From contig NZ_JBPPLZ010000008.1 of the NCBI RefSeq assembly GCF_051535235.1, forward strand, positions 62,001 to 126,000: 64,000 nucleotides of DNA. Reading direction: 5' to 3'. This stretch comes from Nitrobacter sp051535235 (GTDB lineage: Bacteria > Pseudomonadota > Alphaproteobacteria > Rhizobiales > Xanthobacteraceae). Position numbers and translations under genes: made by a program. The notes beneath the pieces were generated by a model. That model ran no database searches, had not been told where the DNA came from, and saw nothing but the letters and a program-made list of their open reading frames with translations. Shown piece by piece: positions 1-9,775 of the stretch; position 1 is the first letter of the stretch, and every line of letters begins with the position of its first letter.

Positions 1-1017
1 GCCGAGGATCCCGATCTCTGGAACGATCCCCAAAAGGCGCAGAAGCTGATGCAGGAGCGGACCTCGCTGGAGGATTCGCTGACCGGTATCGGCAAGGTCG
101 AGGGCGAACTCGAGGATCAGATCGGGATGATCGAACTCGGCGAGGCCGAGAACGATCAGGCCGTCGTCGAGGAAGCCGAAGCCGCCCTGAAGTCTCTCAA
201 AAAGGAAGTCGCGCGCCGCGAACTCGAGGCGCTGCTCTCGGGCGAGGCGGATCGCTTCAACACCTACCTTGAGGTTCATGCCGGCGCCGGAGGCACCGAA
301 AGCCAGGACTGGGCCGCGATGCTGCTGCGCATGTATACGCGCTGGGCCGAGAATCGCGGTTTCAAGGTCGAATATCTGGAAGAAACGCCCGGTGAAGAGG
401 CCGGCATCAAGTCGGCAACGATCCAGGTCAGCGGTCACAACGCCTATGGCTGGCTCAAAACCGAGGCAGGCGTGCACCGTCTTGTCAGAATCTCGCCGTT
501 TGATTCCAACGCACGTCGCCACACGTCGTTTTCGAGCGTGGCGATCTTCCCGGTGGTGGACGACAGCATCAAGATCGACATCAAGGAATCCGACGTCCGC
601 ACCGATACCATGCGCTCCGGCGGTGCTGGCGGCCAGCACGTCAACAAGACTGAATCGGCGGTGCGGCTGACGCACATTCCGAGCGGTGTCGCGGTCGTTT
701 GTCAGGCCGGGCGTTCGCAGCACAAGAACCGGGCGCAAGCCTGGGACATGCTGCGAGCGAGACTCTATGAAATCGAACTCAAGAAGCGGGAAGAGCAGGC
801 GGCCGCGGATCAGGCGGCCAAGACCGATATCGGCTGGGGCCATCAGATCAGGTCCTACGTCCTGCAGCCCTATCAGATGGTGAAAGACCTCCGAACCGGG
901 GTGCAGACGTCAGATACGTCTGGTGTGCTCGACGGCGACCTCGATGAATTCATGGCGGCGACGCTGGCGCAGAAGGCCTTCGGCATCTCGCCGGGTGCGG
1001 TCGAAGACGTGGATTAG
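1..1017 (+). CDS. prfB: Peptide chain release factor 2 (RF2), 5' part missing
   Basis: RF2 recognises UGA and UAA stop codons in the ribosomal A site and triggers peptide release. The frame is open from base 1, so the N-terminus and the usual early programmed frameshift site lie outside the window. The stop-codon recognition tripeptide SPF is visible in VRISPFDSN at about nt 490-515, which marks RF2 rather than RF1. The catalytic GGQ is in SGGAGGQHVNKTES at about nt 615-655. The C-terminus ends at TAG 1015-1017 with an acidic tail (AVEDVD). The gene reads alone here, with a 450 bp gap before tolC. Confidence 0.97.
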   Translation, partial: AEDPDLWNDPQKAQKLMQERTSLEDSLTGIGKVEGELEDQIGMIELGEAENDQAVVEEAEAALKSLKKEVARRELEALLSGEADRFNTYLEVHAGAGGTESQDWAAMLLRMYTRWAENRGFKVEYLEETPGEEAGIKSATIQVSGHNAYGWLKTEAGVHRLVRISPFDSNARRHTSFSSVAIFPVVDDSIKIDIKESDVRTDTMRSGGAGGQHVNKTESAVRLTHIPSGVAVVCQAGRSQHKNRAQAWDMLRARLYEIELKKREEQAAADQAAKTDIGWGHQIRSYVLQPYQMVKDLRTGVQTSDTSGVLDGDLDEFMAATLAQKAFGISPGAVEDVD

Positions 1018-1470
1018 CCGATGCCGGAATCGATCTCGTGCGGTTGGCGGCTCGCAAGGGCAGGGGCGCGGCATAATCAGCAGCGTCGCGCTCACCACCG
1101 CCATTGTCATCTGCGCTTAAGCCATGAGATGAACTTCCGGGGCGCGACATTCTCAAACGCAAACAAGATTGAAATCAGGGTGTTACCTGCGTTGCCTTGA
1201 TTTCGGAGGAGTGAGGAAGCCTTTAATTTTCGCGTCACAAAAAACCAGGAATCGCGAAGAGCGGTTGGTTTAATTCGGCCACAGTTCCGGTCCAGTGCAT
1301 CAGGTGTGGCCGCGATGCCCCAGCCAGAGAGTTTCGATCGAGATCGCCCGCAAGGGGTTCCGTCTTGCTCTGGCGGCGAATATGCTTGTGCGGGGACAAA
1401 TTGACTTGAGGGGGTCCGGCGCTAAGGCAAAGGCGGCCTTGACGCTCGGAAAAGAAATGGAACTCGGCGG
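1018..1470. other. Intergenic region between prfB and tolC, no gene seen
   Basis: No ORF here looks coding; the short frames have no recognisable family features and no ribosome-binding site. The segment should hold the end of the prfB transcript and the tolC promoter, but I see no convincing terminator or -35/-10 pair. Confidence 0.5.
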
Positions 1471-2868
1471 ATGTGTGGTGTGAGACTGCTGACCGGGGCT
1501 GCCGCACTGGTTGTTATGACGGCGTTGTCGGGGGTGACGACACCGGTCCTCGCCGACACGATCGAGGCGGCGCTGGTGCGCGCCTACCAGACCAATCCCC
1601 AGCTCAACGCACAGCGCGCCTCGGTGCGCGCGACCGACGAAAATGTGCCGCAGGCTCTGTCCGGCTACCGGCCGAAGGTCGCCATAACGGCGAGCGGCGG
1701 TTATCAGTATACCGATGCCACGCAAGGCGTGCCGGGAGGCCCGGGGCAGTCGCTTCACGGCGCACAGGCGCCTGCGGCTGTCGGCGCCACGGTGTCGCAG
1801 ACCTTGTTCGACGGCTTCCAGACTTCCAACAAGACCCGGGCGGCAGAAGGACAGGTTTCGGCGTCGCGCGAAGGCTTGAGGGTTCTCGAACAAACCGTCC
1901 TGCTCGCTGCGGCAACCATCTACATGGACTATTTGCGCGACTCCGCCATCGTGGAAGTCCAGCGCAGCAACGTCCGCGTACTCGAGGAGACGCTTAAGCA
2001 GACGCGTGATCGTTTCAATGTCGGCGAGGTCACCCGCACCGACGTTGCGCAGTCTCAGGCTCAGCTTGCCGCCGGTCACACCCAGCTTATGACGGCCCAA
2101 TCCACTCTCACGACGACGCGTTCGAATTTTCGCCGCATCGTCGGCAACGAGCCGGGACAGTTGGCGCCGGGATCGCCAGTCGATCGTTTTCTGCCGGCGT
2201 CGCTCGCAGGCGCGGTGGATCTCGGCCTGACCCAAAATCCCAACGTCACCGCCGCGATGTACGGCATCGACGTCAGCCACCTGCAGGTCAAGGTGGCCGA
2301 GGGCGCGCTGTTCCCGACCGTAAGTCTCCAGGCCAACGTGCAGCAGGGCTACGCACAGCAACTCACGGTACAGAAGCAGTTCTTTGCATCCGCGATTGCG
2401 CAGGTATCGGTGCCGATCTATCAGGGCGGAGCGGAGTATTCGCTGATCCGCCAGTCGAAGGAAACGCTGGCGCAACAACGGCTCACGCTCGAACAGGTCC
2501 GCGACCAGACGCGCGCCAGCGTGGTGCAGGCATGGGGCCAGCTCGAGGCGGGCAAGTCGCAGGTGGTATCGGCGCAGGCGCAGGTCACAGCGTCCGAAGT
2601 CGCGCTCAACGGCATTCGCGAAGAGGCCAAGGCCGGACAGCGGACCACGTTCGATGTGTTGAATGCGCAACAGACGCTCGTCAATGCGCGGGTGGCGCTG
2701 GTGACGGCTCAACATGATCGCGTCGTCGCGTCCTACGCCGTGTTGAATGCCGTCGGGCGGCTGTCGCCGCAGGTGCTGAAGCTGAACACCACCGTTTACG
2801 ACCCGAGTGTCCATTATCACCAGGTTCGTGACAGTTGGGCCGGCGTGCGTACGCCGGACGGCCAGTGA
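1471..2868 (+). CDS. tolC: TolC-type outer membrane efflux protein
   Basis: A trimeric outer-membrane channel that joins inner-membrane pumps or type I secretion systems to the outside. Length (465 aa) fits the family. Residues 1-29 form a signal peptide ending near PVLA-DT. The mature protein starts with the typical TolC helix TIEAALVRAYQTNPQLNAQRA. The two-fold repeat is visible: LFDGFQT at about residue 112 and QTNPQLN/LTQNPNV-type helices. NVGEVTRTDVAQSQAQLA and AGQRTTFDVLNAQQTLV are classic duplicated TolC signatures. ATG at 1471 is used; a GTG nine bases downstream is possible. The neighbour popZ is typical in related genomes and is not a functional partner. Confidence 0.93.
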   Translation: MCGVRLLTGAAALVVMTALSGVTTPVLADTIEAALVRAYQTNPQLNAQRASVRATDENVPQALSGYRPKVAITASGGYQYTDATQGVPGGPGQSLHGAQAPAAVGATVSQTLFDGFQTSNKTRAAEGQVSASREGLRVLEQTVLLAAATIYMDYLRDSAIVEVQRSNVRVLEETLKQTRDRFNVGEVTRTDVAQSQAQLAAGHTQLMTAQSTLTTTRSNFRRIVGNEPGQLAPGSPVDRFLPASLAGAVDLGLTQNPNVTAAMYGIDVSHLQVKVAEGALFPTVSLQANVQQGYAQQLTVQKQFFASAIAQVSVPIYQGGAEYSLIRQSKETLAQQRLTLEQVRDQTRASVVQAWGQLEAGKSQVVSAQAQVTASEVALNGIREEAKAGQRTTFDVLNAQQTLVNARVALVTAQHDRVVASYAVLNAVGRLSPQVLKLNTTVYDPSVHYHQVRDSWAGVRTPDGQ

Positions 2869-3150
2869 TCATGCGCTGACGGGGGCGTGTCCACAGCCCT
2901 TTGCTTGCAATCAATTGTTGCCGTGCCATACCTTTGCATGAGGCCGCGAAACGATTCGTGCGTTATGGATGCTGACAGGCTTGCTGCGGAAGTTTGGGGC
3001 GGGGAATTGATATCGGCATCGATTCGCAGCGCCTGATCCGGGGACAAATCGGGTTTGCGATCGAAATCCGAGCCCGCATCCAGGACCGGGAATTCCTCTA
3101 TCGCTTGATGCCAGGACGCTGGCGCGGGCCGCGAAGATTTGGAGTTGGAC

Positions 3151-3867
3151 ATGACGCAGCCTGCAAAGGTCCAAGAACCCTCCATGGAGGAGATTCTGGC
3201 GTCGATCCGCCGCATCATCGCGGATGACGAAAAGCCCGCGGCAGCCGCGAAGACAGCGGCCGCGGATGCGACCATCGCGAAACCCCAGCCGGTTCCTGCT
3301 TCCAAACCGGCCGCTCCTGCGAAGTCGGCTGCCATGACCGCAATTCCTCCAGTGACGATGACGATCGCGCCGAAGCCGACTGCCGACAACAGTCAGGACG
3401 ACATCGATGCGCTGCTCGCGAATCTCGATGCGGCAACCACCGAGGAGGAGGTTCGTCCGGCTCAAGCCCAGGACCCGGTCGATGAGGGGGTATTTGAACT
3501 GACCGACGAGATGGCCGTCCCGTCCCCGGCGCAGGCCGCTTTTCAGAAGGTCGAACCGCAGGACGATCTGGAATTTGAGGAGGCGGCTCCGGCCGGCCGA
3601 CCCGGTCCGGGCGCCGGCGAACGGCCAGCCGCCCGGAACGCCGCGCCGACAGCGCAAATATTATCGCATTCGACGGTTTCGGCGGTCGAGACAGCCTTCA
3701 ATTCACTCGCCACCACGGTTTTAAGCAACAATGCCCGCACCCTTGAGGACCTCGTCAAGGAGATGCTGCGCCCGATGCTGAAGTCCTGGCTCGACGACAA
3801 CCTGCCGGGACTGGTCGAGCGCATCGTCAAGACCGAAATCGAGCGGGTCTCGCGGGGCCGCCCGTAA
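3151..3867 (+). CDS. popZ: PopZ-family polar organising protein (DUF2497)
   Basis: In alphaproteobacteria PopZ forms a polar scaffold that anchors ParB/parS and cell-cycle regulators. The protein (238 aa) has the expected three parts: a short N-terminal helix MEEILASIRRIIADD, a long Pro/Ala/Glu-rich disordered middle, and a conserved C-terminal oligomerisation region (ARTLEDLVKEMLRPMLKSWL then LPGLVERIVKTEIERV). ATG 3151 is chosen over TTG 3139 because GGAG at 3141-3144 gives a 6 nt spacing and the family starts with this peptide. It lies between tolC and valS, the usual order in this group. Confidence 0.92.
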   Translation: MTQPAKVQEPSMEEILASIRRIIADDEKPAAAAKTAAADATIAKPQPVPASKPAAPAKSAAMTAIPPVTMTIAPKPTADNSQDDIDALLANLDAATTEEEVRPAQAQDPVDEGVFELTDEMAVPSPAQAAFQKVEPQDDLEFEEAAPAGRPGPGAGERPAARNAAPTAQILSHSTVSAVETAFNSLATTVLSNNARTLEDLVKEMLRPMLKSWLDDNLPGLVERIVKTEIERVSRGRP

Positions 3868-3879
3868 CCTGTTCCCGGA

Positions 3880-3895
3880 ACCGCCCTTCGGCGGT
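3880..3895 (+). terminator. Hairpin after popZ
   Basis: ACCGCC and GGCGGT form a 6 bp stem around a CTTC tetraloop 13 bases after the popZ stop. There is no T-run, so termination is only suggested. Confidence 0.35.
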
Positions 3896-4050
3896 GACCT
3901 GCCTGACCTTGAGGCCGGCATCCCCCCAACCCAGGCCGGTTTATTCGGCGGTCGTGTTGACTTGCCGCTCGCTGAAAGGCTTTTAGCGGTCAGACGCTCT
4001 TCATTTCTGCGAATTTGCCCGAGACGGCACCCCGGTGTGATTGCATTGCC

Positions 4051-6915
4051 ATGATCGAAAAGACCTATCAGCCCGCCGATATTGAAACCCGCATGTCCCG
4101 TCTCTGGGAAGAGGCCGACGCGTTCAAGGCCGGGCGGGCGGATCGCCGCGACGCCGAGCCGTTTACGATCGTCATCCCGCCGCCAAACGTTACCGGCTCA
4201 TTGCATATGGGTCACGCGCTCAACAATACGTTGCAGGACGTATTGTGCCGCTTCGAGCGGATGCGCGGCCGCGACGTGCTGTGGCAACCCGGCACCGATC
4301 ACGCCGGCATTGCGACGCAGATGGTGGTGGAGCGGCAGTTGACGGAGCGGAAGGAGCCCGGCCGCCGCGAGATGGGCCGCGCCAGGTTTCTCGATCGGGT
4401 CTGGCAGTGGAAAGCGGAAAGCGGCGGCGTCATCGTCAACCAGTTGAAGCGGTTGGGGGCCTCTTGCGACTGGTCGCGTGAGCGCTTCACCATGGATGAG
4501 GGCCTGTCGCGCGCGGTCGCCAAGGTGTTCGTCGAACTGCATCGCTCCGGCCTGATCTACAAGGACAAGCGGCTGGTCAACTGGGACCCGAAGCTGCTCA
4601 CCGCGATCTCCGACCTGGAGGTCAAGCAGATCGAGATCAAGGGCAGTCTGTGGTATCTGCGCTATCCGATCGAGGGCAAGAGCTTCAATCCGGATGACCG
4701 TTCGACCTATATCGTCGTCGCCACCACGCGGCCCGAGACCATGCTGGGTGATACCGCCGTCGCCGTTCATCCGGAGAACGAGAAGCTGGAGCACCTGATC
4801 GGCAGCAATGTCGTGTTGCCGCTGGTCGGTCGCATCATCCCGATCATCGGCGACGACTATGCCGATCCGGAAAAAGGCACCGGCGCGGTCAAGATTACTC
4901 CGGCGCATGACTTCAACGACTTCGAGGTCGGCAAGCGCCACCGCCTGCCGCAGATCGGCGTGCTCGATCGCGAAGGCCGGCTGGCGCTATCCGACAACGA
5001 GGATTATCTGCGCGGCCTGCCCGAAGGCGCGTTGATGCTGGCCGAGGAACTGCATGGCACCGACCGTTTCGCCGCGCGCAAGGCGATCGTCGCGCGCCTC
5101 GAAGATTTCGGCTTCCTCGAAAAGGTCGAGCCTTATGCGCACATGGTGCCGCACGGCGACCGTTCCGGCGCGGTCATCGAACCCTATCTGACGGATCAAT
5201 GGTACGTCGACGCCAAGCAACTGGCGCAGCCGGCGATCGCGGCCGTGCGCCTGGGCGAAACCACGTTCGTGCCGAAGAACTGGGAGAAAACCTACTTCGA
5301 TTGGATGGAGAACATCCAGCCGTGGTGCATCTCGCGCCAGCTCTGGTGGGGTCACCAGATTCCGGCCTGGTATGGTCCGGACGGCAAGGTGTTCGTCGCG
5401 GAAACGGAGGACGAAGCGGTCGGCCATGCGCTCGGTTACTATGTCAAAAAAGGCATCATCACCGCGGAGCAGGGCGCAGAAATGGCGAGCGACCCGGCAA
5501 AGCGCGATGGCTTCATAACGCGCGACGAGGATGTGCTCGACACCTGGTTCTCTTCGGCGCTGTGGCCGTTCTCGACGCTCGGCTGGCCCGACGCGACGCC
5601 GGAATTGAAACGCTACTATCCGACCAACGTGCTGGTCACCGGTTTCGACATCATCTTCTTCTGGGTCGCCCGAATGATGATGATGGGTTTCCACTTCATG
5701 AAGGAAGCGCCGTTCCCGAAGGTCTACATTCACGCGCTGGTCCGCGACGAGAGCGGCGCGAAGATGTCGAAGTCGAAAGGCAACGTGATCGATCCCCTGC
5801 ATCTGATCGACAAATACGGCGCCGATGCGCTGCGCTTCACGCTCGCGGCGATGGCGGCGCAGGGCCGCGACATCAAGCTGTCGTCGCAGCGGGTCGAAGG
5901 CTATCGCAATTTCGCGACCAAGCTCTGGAACGCCTGCCGTTTCGCGGAAATGAACGAGTGCGCCGTTCCCGCTCGGTTCGATCCGACCGCCGCGAAGGAA
6001 ACGCTCAACCGGTGGATCGTTCACGAGAGCGCGCGCGCCACGAGCGAAGTCACCGCGGCTATCGAAGCCTATCGCTTCAATGACGCCGCCGGCGAAATCT
6101 ACCGCTTTGTCTGGAACGTCTACTGCGATTGGTATCTCGAACTCGCAAAGCCCGTTCTGATCGGCGAGGACGGACCCGCCAAGTCCGAGACCCGCGCCAT
6201 GGTCGCGTGGGCGCGCGATGAAATTTTGAAGCTTTTGCATCCGTTCATGCCGTTCATCACCGAGGAGTTGTGGGCGGTGACATCGGCGCGCGCGCAACTG
6301 CTGACGCTGTCTCCGTGGCCGGTCAAGGCCGAACTCACCGACCAGCAGCAGGCGCTGCTCGAAGCGGTCGCATGCGATCCTTATTCCGCGCCGGAGCCGC
6401 TTGCCAATCCGTCGAAACCTTATTTTCGCGACGATGCGGCGGAGGCCGAGATCGGCTGGGTGGTCGATCTCGTCACCGCCATCCGCTCGGTTCGCGCCGA
6501 GATGAATATTCCGCCTGCGACGCTGACGCCGCTGGTGCTCGCAGGCGCATCCGTCGAGAGCAAGGCGCGAGCGCAGCGCTGGAGCGAAGTCGTCAAGCGA
6601 ATGTCCCGGCTCGCGGACATCTCGTTTGCAGACCGTGCGCCGGCAGGCGCCGTGCAACTGCTGATCCGCGGTGAAGTCGCCGCGCTGCCGCTGAAGGGCG
6701 TCATCGATCTCGCCGCCGAGCGGTCACGTCTGGAGAAGGAGATCGCCAAGGCCGATGCCGATATCGTGCGGGTCGACTTGAAGCTCAGCAATGAGAGTTT
6801 CATCGCCAACGCGCCCGAAGACATTGTCGAGGATGAAAAGGAAAAGCGGGAAGCAGCAAGCGCGCGCAAGGCGAAGTTCGTCGATGCGCTGGAGCGTCTG
6901 AAGGCTGCTGAGTGA
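4051..6915 (+). CDS. valS: Valyl-tRNA synthetase
   Basis: Class I aminoacyl-tRNA synthetase that charges tRNA-Val in the cytoplasm. At 954 aa it has normal length. The HIGH-type motif appears as NVTGSLHMGHALN near residues 46-58, and KMSKS in GAKMSKSKGN near residue 570. The large CP1 editing insertion includes TTRPETMLGDTAVAV. The C-terminal Val-tRNA arm is a coiled coil (SRLEKEIAKADADI onwards). ATG 4051 starts the conserved MIEKTYQPADIE; an in-frame TTG at 4015 would add 12 unrelated residues. The last codon overlaps the GTG start of the next gene, so the two are probably cotranscribed. Confidence 0.97.
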   Translation: MIEKTYQPADIETRMSRLWEEADAFKAGRADRRDAEPFTIVIPPPNVTGSLHMGHALNNTLQDVLCRFERMRGRDVLWQPGTDHAGIATQMVVERQLTERKEPGRREMGRARFLDRVWQWKAESGGVIVNQLKRLGASCDWSRERFTMDEGLSRAVAKVFVELHRSGLIYKDKRLVNWDPKLLTAISDLEVKQIEIKGSLWYLRYPIEGKSFNPDDRSTYIVVATTRPETMLGDTAVAVHPENEKLEHLIGSNVVLPLVGRIIPIIGDDYADPEKGTGAVKITPAHDFNDFEVGKRHRLPQIGVLDREGRLALSDNEDYLRGLPEGALMLAEELHGTDRFAARKAIVARLEDFGFLEKVEPYAHMVPHGDRSGAVIEPYLTDQWYVDAKQLAQPAIAAVRLGETTFVPKNWEKTYFDWMENIQPWCISRQLWWGHQIPAWYGPDGKVFVAETEDEAVGHALGYYVKKGIITAEQGAEMASDPAKRDGFITRDEDVLDTWFSSALWPFSTLGWPDATPELKRYYPTNVLVTGFDIIFFWVARMMMMGFHFMKEAPFPKVYIHALVRDESGAKMSKSKGNVIDPLHLIDKYGADALRFTLAAMAAQGRDIKLSSQRVEGYRNFATKLWNACRFAEMNECAVPARFDPTAAKETLNRWIVHESARATSEVTAAIEAYRFNDAAGEIYRFVWNVYCDWYLELAKPVLIGEDGPAKSETRAMVAWARDEILKLLHPFMPFITEELWAVTSARAQLLTLSPWPVKAELTDQQQALLEAVACDPYSAPEPLANPSKPYFRDDAAEAEIGWVVDLVTAIRSVRAEMNIPPATLTPLVLAGASVESKARAQRWSEVVKRMSRLADISFADRAPAGAVQLLIRGEVAALPLKGVIDLAAERSRLEKEIAKADADIVRVDLKLSNESFIANAPEDIVEDEKEKREAASARKAKFVDALERLKAAE

Positions 6916-8078
6916 GCGCAACGCGGTCGTCGTCACTGCGCCCATTGAGCTTGCTCTGGCTTAGCGGCGTCGGGCTGCGGCTTACGATCCTCGCGGTGCC
7001 GCCGGTGCTGGCGGCCATCATTTCGGATCTTGCGCTGTCCGGAACCGAGGTCGGTATTCTCAACGCCATTCCGGTCAGCCTGTTCGCACTGATCGCGGTC
7101 CCCGGATCGCTGCTGATCGCTCGCGTCGGCGCGATCAAGGCGTTGGTGGTCGGCGTCCTGGTCGCCAGCGCAGGGTCGGCGCTGCGCGGTTTCGCTATCG
7201 ATGCGATGACGCTGTTCGCCGCGACCGCGGTGATGGCGGCTGGCGTGGCCCTGATGCAACCGGCGCTGCCGCCGCTGGTGCGGCAATGGGTGCCTCACCG
7301 GATCGGTTTCGCCACCGCCGTCTACACCAACGGCTTGCTGTGCGGAGAAATCTTTCCCGTCGTATTCGCGGCAATCGTCGTCCCCTTGCTGGGAGGCGGA
7401 TGGCGCGCGAGCCTCGAACTCTGGTCGTTTGCTTCGGCGGCGATCGCACTGGTCGTCTTCATCGCACGCCCGGGCGGAGAGGGCGTAGCGGCCCGGCACG
7501 GCCGCTGGATGCCGGACTGGCGCGATCCGCTGCTCTGGAAAGTCGGTCTCGTCGCCAGCGCGAACAACCAGCTTTATTTCTGCACGAACGCATTCCTGCC
7601 CGGCCTGCTGCTGCAAACCGGCCATACCGACCTGATCGGGCCGGCGCTGTCGGCGCTCAACCTCGGACAGTTGCCGGGATCGATCCTTCTCATGGTCGTC
7701 GCGGGTCGGCTGGAGCGACGGAAATGGCCGCTCGTTCTCACTGGCGTTCTCGGCCTGATCGGCGCTGCGGGCGTCGCCATCACCACGAACTTGTGGGGAA
7801 TCGTAGGCGCGGCGGCGCTGGTCGGCTGCACCTGCGCCGTGGGCCTGACTCTTGTGCTGACGCTGCCGGCGCTGCTCGTTGCGCCGGAGGACGTGCCGCG
7901 CATGTCCGCGGGAATGTTCACCATCGGTTACGGCATCGCGATGCTGATCTCGATCGTCAGCGGGATGGTCTGGGATATCACAGGGAACGCCGCTTTCGCA
8001 TTCGTGCCGATCGGTCTTGCCGTCGTGCCGATGGTCGTGTTCCCGCTGATGATCGATCTCAGGACGCAACGTTCCTGA
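6912..8078 (+). CDS. MFS transporter, CynX/NimT-like
   Basis: A predicted 12-helix major facilitator transporter of the inner membrane, 388 aa. The sequence is hydrophobic throughout, with an early segment LRLTILAVPPVLAAIISDLALSGTEVGIL, the loop VRQWVPHRIGFATAVYTNG seen in CynX-like carriers, and a central hydrophilic loop around residues 190-205. The substrate cannot be read from sequence; cyanate- or nitroimidazole-type names in this family are mostly by similarity. GTG 6912 overlaps the valS stop by 4 nt (GTGA), implying translational coupling. The 3' end overlaps the convergent glycosylase gene by 20 nt. Confidence 0.85.
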   Translation: MSATRSSSLRPLSLLWLSGVGLRLTILAVPPVLAAIISDLALSGTEVGILNAIPVSLFALIAVPGSLLIARVGAIKALVVGVLVASAGSALRGFAIDAMTLFAATAVMAAGVALMQPALPPLVRQWVPHRIGFATAVYTNGLLCGEIFPVVFAAIVVPLLGGGWRASLELWSFASAAIALVVFIARPGGEGVAARHGRWMPDWRDPLLWKVGLVASANNQLYFCTNAFLPGLLLQTGHTDLIGPALSALNLGQLPGSILLMVVAGRLERRKWPLVLTGVLGLIGAAGVAITTNLWGIVGAAALVGCTCAVGLTLVLTLPALLVAPEDVPRMSAGMFTIGYGIAMLISIVSGMVWDITGNAAFAFVPIGLAVVPMVVFPLMIDLRTQRS

Positions 8079-8685
8079 ACGGCTTGCTCAGGAATTTCGA
8101 ACCCTTCAATCCGTATCGCCATGGCAGGTCGGCGGCCTTGGTGATGCCGATGCGCACGCCGGTGACGACTTCGACCGAATCGGTGCGCCGATAAACCGCG
8201 AACGGCGGCGCGTCGAGCGGCAGCGCATTGTGCGCGATCGAGACGCCGAGCGCCTGGCACAACTTGCCCGGCCCCGAACACAGCAGGCGCTCGTCGTGCA
8301 GCCCGCGCCGCCGCCGCATCGCCGGAATGCCATGGGTCGGTTGCAGGGCGCGGATCAGAACGGCGGCCGCGGAGTCGTTCTTTTCGCACACGAAGTTGAC
8401 GCACCAGTGGATGCCGTAGGAGCGATAGACATAGGCGAAGCCGGGAGGACCGAACATCACCATGTTCCGCGGCGTCGGCCCCCGATGGGAATGCGCCGCC
8501 GGCTCGGTGTGATGGTAGGCCTCCACCTCGACGATGATGCCGCCGACCCCGTCCACCAGCAGCGTCGCGCCGATCAGTTCGGGCGCGACCTCATGCACGC
8601 TGCGCCCGAAAAACGAGCGATGGAGCGGCTTGCCGAGAGCAGGCGGGTCCGGGCTGTCGAATGTCAGGCTTGAAGTCATTTTCAT
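8059..8685 (-). CDS. DNA-3-methyladenine glycosylase (AAG/MPG family)
   Basis: Base-excision repair enzyme that removes alkylated and deaminated purines from DNA. The 208 aa protein shows the family hallmarks: RSFFGRSVHEVAPELIGATLL at the N-terminus, the catalytic region IIVEVEAYHHTEPAAHSHRG, FGPPGFAYVYRSYGIHWCVNFV, and GPGKLCQALGVS. This is the eukaryote-like MPG fold rather than TagA or AlkA. It is divergent from lipA, and the shared intergenic region carries a palindrome at 8716-8728. Confidence 0.93.
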   Translation of the reverse strand: MKMTSSLTFDSPDPPALGKPLHRSFFGRSVHEVAPELIGATLLVDGVGGIIVEVEAYHHTEPAAHSHRGPTPRNMVMFGPPGFAYVYRSYGIHWCVNFVCEKNDSAAAVLIRALQPTHGIPAMRRRRGLHDERLLCSGPGKLCQALGVSIAHNALPLDAPPFAVYRRTDSVEVVTGVRIGITKAADLPWRYGLKGSKFLSKPFRNVAS

Positions 8686-8715
8686 GCGGCAATGGGGCGG
8701 GCGGTACGCAGTCGG

Positions 8716-8728
8716 ATATGTTACATAT
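8716..8728. promoter_or_regulatory. Palindrome between the divergent mpg and lipA genes
   Basis: ATATGT-T-ACATAT is a perfect 6+1+6 dyad in an otherwise GC-rich 119 bp divergent spacer. It could be an operator or overlap a -10 element; no cognate regulator is visible nearby. Confidence 0.3.
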
Positions 8729-8804
8729 TAGACCGATCTGGCGAAGCGGGTTGCAGTGCTCCGCCGGGCGGATTACCTAAAGTTTCCCGTACAACGGATC
8801 ATTC

Positions 8805-9764
8805 ATGGTCGTCGTCCTCGATACCGTCTCTGCCAACCCCGTCCGGCCGCGCCATCCCGAAAAGGTCAATCGGCCCGATGCGCCGTCGCCGCCGAAGCCG
8901 GACTGGATTCGCGTGCGCGCGCCGAACACGCGCGGCTATGCGGATACGCGCCGGATCATCAAGGAGAACGGCCTCGTCACCGTGTGCGAGGAGGCCGGCT
9001 GCCCGAACATCGGCGAGTGCTGGGACAAGAAGCACGCCACCTTCATGATCATGGGCGACACCTGCACGCGGGCCTGCGCTTTCTGCAACGTCAAGACCGG
9101 AATGCCCGGCGCGCTTGAATCGTCCGAACCCGAATATGTCGCCGAGGCGACACGCAAGCTGGGGCTGGCACACGTCGTCGTCACCTCTGTCGATCGCGAC
9201 GACCTTGACGACGGCGGCGCGGAGCATTTTGCGCAGACCATTCGCGCGATCCGCGAGCGCTGCCCCGCGACGACGATCGAAATCCTGACGCCGGATTTTT
9301 TGCGCAAGAACGGCGCGCTTGAGAAAGTCGTGGCGGCGAAGCCCGACGTCTTCAACCACAACCTCGAAACCGTGCCGTCGCGTTACCTGACGGTGCGGCC
9401 CGGCGCGCGCTATTTCCATTCCATCCGCCTTTTGCAGCGAGTGAAGGAGATCGATCCGACGATCTTCACCAAGTCCGGAATCATGGTCGGGCTCGGCGAA
9501 GAGCGGCATGAGGTGCTGCAGGTCATGGACGACCTGCGATCCGCGGATGTCGATTTCCTGACTGTCGGGCAGTACCTGCAACCGACCCGCAAGCACCACG
9601 CCGTGATGCGCTATGTGACGCCGGAGGAGTTTTCCGGCTACGAGACCGTCGCATACACCAAGGGATTTCTGATGGTGTCGGCGAGCCCGCTGACGCGCTC
9701 GTCGCATCATGCCGGCGAGGATTTTGCCAAGCTGCAGGCCGCGCGCGCCGCGCTGGTGCGCTAG
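8805..9764 (+). CDS. lipA: Lipoyl synthase
   Basis: Radical-SAM enzyme that inserts two sulfur atoms into protein-bound octanoyl groups to form lipoate for pyruvate and 2-oxoglutarate dehydrogenases. The 319 aa protein has both iron-sulfur sites: the auxiliary cluster CX4CX5C in VCEEAGCPNIGEC, and the radical-SAM CX3CX2C in CTRACAFCNV. The motif TSVDRDDLDDGGA and the C-terminal SSYHAGE-like SSHHAGEDF also fit. It leads a probable operon with the kinase-like gene (12 nt gap) and ratA. Confidence 0.97.
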   Translation: MVVVLDTVSANPVRPRHPEKVNRPDAPSPPKPDWIRVRAPNTRGYADTRRIIKENGLVTVCEEAGCPNIGECWDKKHATFMIMGDTCTRACAFCNVKTGMPGALESSEPEYVAEATRKLGLAHVVVTSVDRDDLDDGGAEHFAQTIRAIRERCPATTIEILTPDFLRKNGALEKVVAAKPDVFNHNLETVPSRYLTVRPGARYFHSIRLLQRVKEIDPTIFTKSGIMVGLGEERHEVLQVMDDLRSADVDFLTVGQYLQPTRKHHAVMRYVTPEEFSGYETVAYTKGFLMVSASPLTRSSHHAGEDFAKLQAARAALVR

Positions 9765-9775
9765 TCGCGCGTTTT

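Noticed and set aside
1300..2820. 506-codon open frame on the minus strand opposite tolC
   Set aside because: It is antisense to a clear TolC gene and has no domain features; an artefact of high GC.
4987..6657. 556-codon open frame opposite valS
   Set aside because: Composition is Arg/His-rich and it mirrors valS codons; no motif supports coding.
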